Shown here piece after piece: positions 58,494-64,000 of a stretch of 64,000 bases of DNA. Every line of letters begins with the position of its first letter. The stretch's first letter is position 1. Source of the DNA: Bacteroidota bacterium. GTDB taxonomy: Bacteria > Bacteroidota > Ignavibacteria > Palsa-1295. The position numbers were made by a program, and so were the translations under genes. The notes under the pieces are model-generated. The model worked only from the letters and a program-made list of their open reading frames with translations. It was not told where the DNA came from and ran no database searches. Where the stretch lies: positions 1 through 64,000 of the forward strand of contig JAJPIO010000013.1 of assembly GCA_021324735.1 (NCBI GenBank), read 5' to 3'.

Positions 58494-59024
58494 TTATTTT
58501 TTGTCAAACTTCAAGGCCACCGAGTTCATGCAATAGCGCAGACCGGTCGGCTTCGGGCCATCGTCGAACACATGCCCTAAATGAGAGCCACACCGAGCAC
58601 ATAGAATTTCGGTACGTTCCATACCATAAGAGTCATCGCCTTTTTGCACTACACGGCCGGGTTCGATCGGAGCCCAGAAACTTGGCCAGCCAGTGCCTGA
58701 CTCAAATTTCGCTGACGAGCTGAACAATGGGTTGCCACAGGCGGCACAAACGAAAATTCCATTGCCATGCTCGTTGAGCAATAAGCCAGTGAATGGCCGC
58801 TCCGTGCCAGCTTCGCGCATTACGCTAAAGGCTTCCGGCGAAAGTTGCGCTCGCCATGCGGCATCGCTCTTCTCAACTTTATCATTCGCCTTAGGATACA
58901 TCGATAGATCGAGACCCGTCGGATTACCCGAAACAGCATTTCCAGAAGTGGCAGGCTTTTGCGCGCATGCTGTGAGTGACAGAAGCGAAATGACAACTAC
59001 AATCAAAAGACGGCGATATTCCAT
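58494..59024 (-). CDS. msrB: Peptide-methionine (R)-S-oxide reductase MsrB with lipoprotein signal
   Basis: LLSLTACAQ lipobox; GNGIFVCAACGNPLFSSSAKFESGTGWPSFWAPI; ILCARCGSHLGHVFDDGPKPTGLRYCMNSVAL. Confidence 0.95.
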   Translation of the reverse strand: MEYRRLLIVVVISLLSLTACAQKPATSGNAVSGNPTGLDLSMYPKANDKVEKSDAAWRAQLSPEAFSVMREAGTERPFTGLLLNEHGNGIFVCAACGNPLFSSSAKFESGTGWPSFWAPIEPGRVVQKGDDSYGMERTEILCARCGSHLGHVFDDGPKPTGLRYCMNSVALKFDKK

Positions 59025-59062
59025 ATTGTTTATTCCTTCCGATGTATAACTTCCATCACAGG

Positions 59063-59791
59063 TTATAAGGCCTCATCTTCTTCAACCATAACTTCTTCGA
59101 CAAGTTCTTCCCCTTTCGCCCGGCCACTAAGGATGACTACGCATTCCCCTTTCACCGATTCCGGGAATCGCTTTTCGACGGAGGCCAAAACTTCGGAGAT
59201 CGTACCGCGCACGAATTCTTCGTGTACTTTCGTAATTTCACGAGCCAATGCAACCGTGCGTGCGGGGCCGCAGACCAAGCCTAATTCTTCGAGCAGCCGC
59301 TTAATGCGGTGTGGTGATTCATAGATAACGACCGTTCGATCTTCATTTGCTATCTGGATGAGCCGCTTACGACGACCTTTTTTTAACGGCAAAAACCCTT
59401 CGAAGGCGAAGCGAGTGGTATCCATTCCGCTGGCACTTAAAGCAGCGATCGCTGCACAGGCTCCCGGCACCGGCACGACCTCGATACCCAGTTTGATGGC
59501 CTCTTTCACGATCGCCCATGCCGGGTCCGATATGCCGGGAGTACCGGCATCGGTTACGATCGCAACCGTTGCACCGGTCGCAAGATCTTCCGATAGCTCG
59601 ACCGCTCGCGATTGTTCGTTGTGGGAATGGTAGCTGATGAGCCGTCGAGGGCGAATGCCGTGACGTTCGAAAAGGACTCGGGCGTGCCGTGTATCTTCGC
59701 ACGCCACAATATCGGCTTCCTGAAGCACCCGAATTGCTCGTAATGAAATATCTTCCAGATTACCGATGGGTGTAGCGACGAGGTATAGCAC
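59063..59791 (-). CDS. rsmI: 16S rRNA (cytidine(1402)-2'-O)-methyltransferase RsmI
   Basis: LYLVATPIGNLEDISLRAIRVLQEADIVACEDTRHARVL...VTDAGTPGISDP. Confidence 0.96.
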   Translation of the reverse strand: MLYLVATPIGNLEDISLRAIRVLQEADIVACEDTRHARVLFERHGIRPRRLISYHSHNEQSRAVELSEDLATGATVAIVTDAGTPGISDPAWAIVKEAIKLGIEVVPVPGACAAIAALSASGMDTTRFAFEGFLPLKKGRRKRLIQIANEDRTVVIYESPHRIKRLLEELGLVCGPARTVALAREITKVHEEFVRGTISEVLASVEKRFPESVKGECVVILSGRAKGEELVEEVMVEEDEAL

Positions 59792-60130
59792 AAAAAATGT
59801 CGATTTTAGTCAGAATGCTTGATCGGGCACCCAAAAGTGCCTAATTTTGCAGGGTTGGCCTTATCTATTTACTTGTCCGTATGGCACGGTTATTCCACGC
59901 TGATGAGCTGACAGTAACGAGTTCAACTACTGGAGCGAAATTCGCATCCCAAAAGAGGGCGAACTTCTATAATCCAATAGGAAGAGCGGTCGTAAGCATG
60001 ATCCCTTATTCGCCCTTCGAAATGGCTTGTTATCTCTTTCTCCTGGGGTCTAACAGAGACGCGAGGTTGCAAAACTCCCGTCCATGGATACGAAGAAATA
60101 CTGCTTCTCGATAATTAATAGCAAGTCGCA

Positions 60131-61309
60131 TTGGCATCTGTTGTTCGAGTGATCGGTCCGGCGTTTCTCCAGGAGGAGAACGAACGAGCATTTCGTAAGA
60201 TCGAGGAATCGGTACGGCAATATTGCGCTCACTCACGGGACTCGGTCTCACTTATTCGCCGGCCACTCTCCGAAGAGCGCGACCATTTTGCACTGGTCTG
60301 GTCGCATGGGGTTTCGTTGGTGGCCATGTACCCGTATGGTGGCATTGTACAAGTTTCCAAGACAGGCCGGTGGCAAGGCGATGCACCTTCCACTGCTGAG
60401 ATCGATACATCAAACGGTACGAACCACCCTGCTCCAGGGACCCGCATTTTTTTTGATAACCCCCATGCCACACTCGTAAAGGCGTTCGCCGAATTAGCGA
60501 GCACCTTGGATGGCCTGGTACTGGAACATGCCACAGCGGAAGTGACGAACGAACGTTATTCTACTATACCGCAAGCGGAGGTGATCGAATCCGCCGAGCC
60601 GCGCGTCACCCTTATCGCGCTTTTCACCTCTCCCGTACGTGAATTTCGATCGGAAGAGCCGATCGGCGACCCGAATTTTGCGATGATGACGCTCGATTAT
60701 GCCGTCTCGCGAACGATCGTTCACATGCCGAATATATTGCGAGTCGCCGAGCAAAAAGGTGTACAATATACTACGGCTGACCTCGAAATACTCGGAGATT
60801 CGTTACAGCGTTCTGCGCAATTACATGCCTCGCGTGGGGTCGCGCGAAAAGAAGAGACGATCACAGAAGCGGAACGTCGCCGAAGAAGATCGCCGCTAAA
60901 AAAGTGGGCGTTGCCGGTTGCGGTACTCATTATCGCGATCGTAGTTTATCTGATCTTTTCCGGGCATCCGAATGAACCGGCCGCGACGGTCGATTCATCT
61001 CGAACCACCCCACAAGTATCACATCGGCCCAGCACGATCGTTCTGGAGTTACCGCAGGAAGTCGAGTTGTTCGTATCACCAAACGTTTATACATCCAGGC
61101 TTGAACTGGACCGTGCGTTAGCTCGTGGCGAAGGACAGCGATATCTTCCCGATACCCAACAGGTCATTCAAATGGATAGCGTTGTTTTTGCTAAGGGTGT
61201 GTACGGATACTTTAAGGTAAATGACGTGTGGCGAAAAGGCAAGCTGCTCGAAACACTTCACCCGATCGATACGATACGAATCGTCGAATTTCTCGATCCA
61301 CTTCACTAA
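60131..61309 (+). CDS. Hypothetical single-TM protein with C-terminal SH3-like region
   Basis: TTG start (uncertain); TM WALPVAVLIIAIVVYLIFSG; C-term VELFVSPNVYTSR...QMDSVVFAKGVYGYFKVNDVWRKGKLLETL. Confidence 0.6.
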   Translation: MASVVRVIGPAFLQEENERAFRKIEESVRQYCAHSRDSVSLIRRPLSEERDHFALVWSHGVSLVAMYPYGGIVQVSKTGRWQGDAPSTAEIDTSNGTNHPAPGTRIFFDNPHATLVKAFAELASTLDGLVLEHATAEVTNERYSTIPQAEVIESAEPRVTLIALFTSPVREFRSEEPIGDPNFAMMTLDYAVSRTIVHMPNILRVAEQKGVQYTTADLEILGDSLQRSAQLHASRGVARKEETITEAERRRRRSPLKKWALPVAVLIIAIVVYLIFSGHPNEPAATVDSSRTTPQVSHRPSTIVLELPQEVELFVSPNVYTSRLELDRALARGEGQRYLPDTQQVIQMDSVVFAKGVYGYFKVNDVWRKGKLLETLHPIDTIRIVEFLDPLH

Positions 61310-61324
61310 CTTTTCTTCTCTGGT

Positions 61325-62035
61325 ATGAAACGGTTGGAAGCAAACATAAAGCGGTTATTTTATAGAGTGAATGTGGCTCGCGCGATGCTAATATTTTCTG
61401 CTGCATTTACGATCTTCCTTAGCACGAGCCTCACGGGCTGCACCTATTATATCCCTGCTAAGCTCGAAGCAAGCCGAACGAGTGATACGCTTTCGGTCGC
61501 AATAGGCGGACGGGGTGCCCACCGTTGGGATCCTCGACGAGACAGCCTGATCATCGATTGTCCCGATTGTGAGATCGGAGGCAGACAGCTTGTCGAGCAT
61601 TTCGACGATCGCTCAGCAGCGCAATATCTCATTCCTTCCGCTGAAGGAGTGAAGCTTACACTCTACTCACTGGGTCATCGCGATACGTTAGATCTGCCAG
61701 GCACTGGAACAGCAGAAGAACATCCGACCATGCGCCGGCTCGCGACACGACATTATCGCCCGGTTACGGCACCGGTTGAATCGAACGCCGAGCAAAAACA
61801 TACTGTAGAAAATACTGAAACCGTCGAAAAAGCACCGAAAAAGGTTGCGACGATCAAGGTAACAGCCCCCGAGGGGGTGGCCGTCTATAAGGATAAAACA
61901 AAGCGTGAGGTACTAAAAATATTGCCACAAGGGAGTACGATCCCATTGTTAGCACACGAAGGTGATCTTTATTCTGTTACGGTCGATGGACAAGAAGGCT
62001 TCGTTGAAGCGGAAGCCGTACAAGTGCAGGAGTGA
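61325..62035 (+). CDS. Hypothetical lipoprotein, CxxC motif plus C-terminal SH3-like domain
   Basis: Lipobox LTGCTY; DSLIIDCPDCEIG; VAVYKDKTKREVLKILPQGSTIPLLAHEGDLYSVTVDGQEGFVEAEAVQV. Confidence 0.65.
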   Translation: MKRLEANIKRLFYRVNVARAMLIFSAAFTIFLSTSLTGCTYYIPAKLEASRTSDTLSVAIGGRGAHRWDPRRDSLIIDCPDCEIGGRQLVEHFDDRSAAQYLIPSAEGVKLTLYSLGHRDTLDLPGTGTAEEHPTMRRLATRHYRPVTAPVESNAEQKHTVENTETVEKAPKKVATIKVTAPEGVAVYKDKTKREVLKILPQGSTIPLLAHEGDLYSVTVDGQEGFVEAEAVQVQE

Positions 62036-62053
62036 CTTATCATTTCAAAGAAT

Positions 62054-62692
62054 ATGCTTACGAGGTTTAGGGCATGGGGAAGTAGATTGATCGAACGGGT
62101 AACGCGTTGTGTCCTCGACCTTAAACACTATGCACTATTAACGGTCCTCTCTGCGCTCCTCTTTGGTTGCGGCAGTGATGGTAATCCCGATGTTTATCAT
62201 ATCGGCCAACACCGGTGGGTAGGCGATTCTATTGTCGTCCATCTTTATCGTACATCGGATTCTCTCGATCGCTTCAGTTCACGCAAGCTTACGATCGAAT
62301 GCAAGTCCTGCAATTTGGTAGAAGATCCGATCGTCACAAGAACGGATAACGAGCAAAATGCTCATATCTATATTCCAGAAACTGCACAGGAGATCAGCGC
62401 ACGGCTACACGTTCACGGCGGCGGCATCGATACTACGTTCATTCAAAAGCAGCGATCGCCTGAGGAAGCGATGAGCTTTTACAACCTCAGCCGTCCTCTC
62501 ATTGGTCGCGTAATGGTAAATAACCTCGCCGTACTCTATCGCGATACAACGCAGGATTCCGTGATGGCGGTGTCGCTCGTCGGCGATGAACTTAATATCT
62601 TTGCCACACACAATTCGTTTTATGAAGTTCATCACCCGAACTTTCAGGCTCCGCTATTTCTGTTAAAAGAAAATGCTGTGCGTCTTTATTGA
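62054..62692 (+). CDS. Hypothetical lipoprotein, distant paralog of 61325-62035
   Basis: Lipobox LFGCGS; RKLTIECKSCNLV; LAVLYRDTTQDSVMAVSLVGDELNIFATHNSFYEV. Confidence 0.65.
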   Translation: MLTRFRAWGSRLIERVTRCVLDLKHYALLTVLSALLFGCGSDGNPDVYHIGQHRWVGDSIVVHLYRTSDSLDRFSSRKLTIECKSCNLVEDPIVTRTDNEQNAHIYIPETAQEISARLHVHGGGIDTTFIQKQRSPEEAMSFYNLSRPLIGRVMVNNLAVLYRDTTQDSVMAVSLVGDELNIFATHNSFYEVHHPNFQAPLFLLKENAVRLY

Positions 62693-62702
62693 CACACAGC
62701 AT
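62673..62702 (+). terminator. Hairpin overlapping the 3' end of CDS 62054-62692
   Basis: atgctgtg-cgtctttattgaca-cacagcat. Confidence 0.45.
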
Positions 62703-62719
62703 CTCTTATGAAAACCCCC

Positions 62720-63997
62720 TTATCGCATAAGCACGATGCTCTTCTCTGAGTGTTCGCCGGATTCGGTATCGATCGTACAATGATAGATACCGTTGGGAGT
62801 GTCCCGCAATTCGACCTGCATCGCATGTGGTCCGATGGAAAGTACACCATCATACACGTCAGAAACTTCGCGTCCTAATACATCCGTCACGCGAATGCGC
62901 ACCTGCTCGTCTTGCGACAAAGTAAAGTAAACGAGCGTCGAATTCGAGAATGGATTGGGTGAGTTAGCGATCGAAAGTTCTGAAGCAGTCCTGTTGCTGT
63001 TCGAATGGACTGCCGAACCGCCTACATTATAATCTACAATACCCGATGCATCCGAAACAGCGCTGATCGTGTACGATCCGGAATTCCCGCCAGCGCTAAT
63101 AACGCTGCCCCGAGCATTCCACGATGCAGGAGCGGCAAGATATTGAAGCGAATCCTGCGGCGATTTAAGCGTAAAGACGCCTTGATTTGACGTGATAACT
63201 GCGGTTGTTGTCCCTGGCAAGAAGGATACACCATACGGGATGAAACCCGCCGGAGCTTTCGTGTAAAGGCTCCAGGCAGCGCCGTGAGTCTGCGAGAAAA
63301 AGAGACCGGCACTATCCACACTTGAACCATAAGCACGGACCGAAGCATAACCCGTAGAGTTATCCGTCGAGAATCCGACGTTCATCACGTTCACCTGCTT
63401 GTTGGTGCCATTTTGCAATCTGATCGGAATCCAGCTCGCGCCATTGTTCGCCGTATAGTATACCTGGCCCTGGTTCGTGCCGATCCATCCGTATGTGCCA
63501 TTCCAGAATGCTCCATTCGTAAAACTATACTCGTTTGGATTTGCGGCAGAAGCAGACCCCATCGTCCAGCTTTGGCCGCCATCATTGGAGTTATAGATCT
63601 GCCAGCGGCCATTCGATTCGCCTACGATCATTCCGTTATTTGCACTGGTGAAATGAATGCTTCGAATCGGCGTGGAAGGATGTGATACATTCCAACTATT
63701 ACCACCGTCCGCGGTAAACATCACTATCGGCTCCTGAGTGGTCGATGCGCCACCAAACCACGCATGCTGCGCGTCGATCGCATCGACCGTTGTTGCTGGA
63801 TTCGAACCATCATCGATATCGGCAGGGATCGTCCATCCGGTATCGTTGCGGACGGAATATTGGCTGACGAGGATCACCGAGTCTGTATTTTTTTCGGGAT
63901 CGTGATAATTCAGGTAGTAACCGAAACCGGCCCATCCGGTCCGCGCATCGACCTGCTTTACACACGTCGCATGCTGTACGAGCAAGCGGTGTGTCAT
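62720..63997 (-). CDS. Exported BNR/YCF48-like repeat protein with T9SS C-terminal domain (5' end probably outside window)
   Basis: SNDGGQSWTMGSA, TANNGASWIPI repeats; C-term ELSIANSPNPFSNSTLVYFTLSQDEQVRIRVTDVLGREV...GIYHCTIDTESGEHSEKSIVLMR. Confidence 0.85.
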   Translation of the reverse strand: MTHRLLVQHATCVKQVDARTGWAGFGYYLNYHDPEKNTDSVILVSQYSVRNDTGWTIPADIDDGSNPATTVDAIDAQHAWFGGASTTQEPIVMFTADGGNSWNVSHPSTPIRSIHFTSANNGMIVGESNGRWQIYNSNDGGQSWTMGSASAANPNEYSFTNGAFWNGTYGWIGTNQGQVYYTANNGASWIPIRLQNGTNKQVNVMNVGFSTDNSTGYASVRAYGSSVDSAGLFFSQTHGAAWSLYTKAPAGFIPYGVSFLPGTTTAVITSNQGVFTLKSPQDSLQYLAAPASWNARGSVISAGGNSGSYTISAVSDASGIVDYNVGGSAVHSNSNRTASELSIANSPNPFSNSTLVYFTLSQDEQVRIRVTDVLGREVSDVYDGVLSIGPHAMQVELRDTPNGIYHCTIDTESGEHSEKSIVLMR

Positions 63998-64000
63998 ACC

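Noticed and set aside
59881-60114. 77-aa plus-strand ORF between rsmI and the 60131 gene
   Set aside because: No homology features or plausible initiation context; could be leader sequence only
1-64000. tRNA/rRNA genes, prophage structural genes, transposases or integrases
   Set aside because: None recognised by eye in the sequence or ORF translations; a tRNAscan/Infernal run would be needed to exclude cryptic RNA genes

Overview
The window looks like a chromosomal segment from an FCB-group bacterium (Bacteroidota/Chlorobiota/Kapabacteria-like). Evidence for this placement is type IX secretion-style C-terminal domains ('YPNPA...'), DUF4249 plus TonB receptor gene pairs, and DUF4292-like lipoproteins; it is inference only. 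Minus-strand dcw cluster at 1-5185: mraZ-rsmH-ftsL-ftsI(PASTA)-murE, with TGGG-type MraZ boxes upstream of mraZ. Next comes a tetR-paaA-[Coq4-like]-paaB-paaC-paaD operon and sucC. These are bracketed by a ~170 bp inverted repeat (6704-6871 / 12735-12909). Just outside the right repeat arm is a tightly linked TcmP / DUF5131 (phage Gp37/68-type) pair, preceded by two direct repeats 31 bp apart. Further on: a large AsmA-like repeat protein, T9SS-exported BNR and YHYH proteins, an ECF42-type sigma factor with YCII(DGPF)/VOC/AHSA1/TfoX genes, housekeeping genes (lpd, rsmD, coaD, nadE, ispF, rsmG, rsmI, msrB), a sigma-54 response regulator, an ECF sigma/putative anti-sigma operon, GH57 and GT2 genes, a DUF4292-like lipoprotein plus ABC exporter, and three SH3-like envelope proteins. 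At least two families of short dispersed repeats lie in spacers, and one appears to have become coding. I saw no tRNA, rRNA, CRISPR array, prophage or transposase. The best candidates for new biology are the Coq4-like gene inside the phenylacetyl-CoA epoxidase operon and the repeat-flanked TcmP/DUF5131 cassette. All family assignments are from reading the protein sequences; no database search was run.
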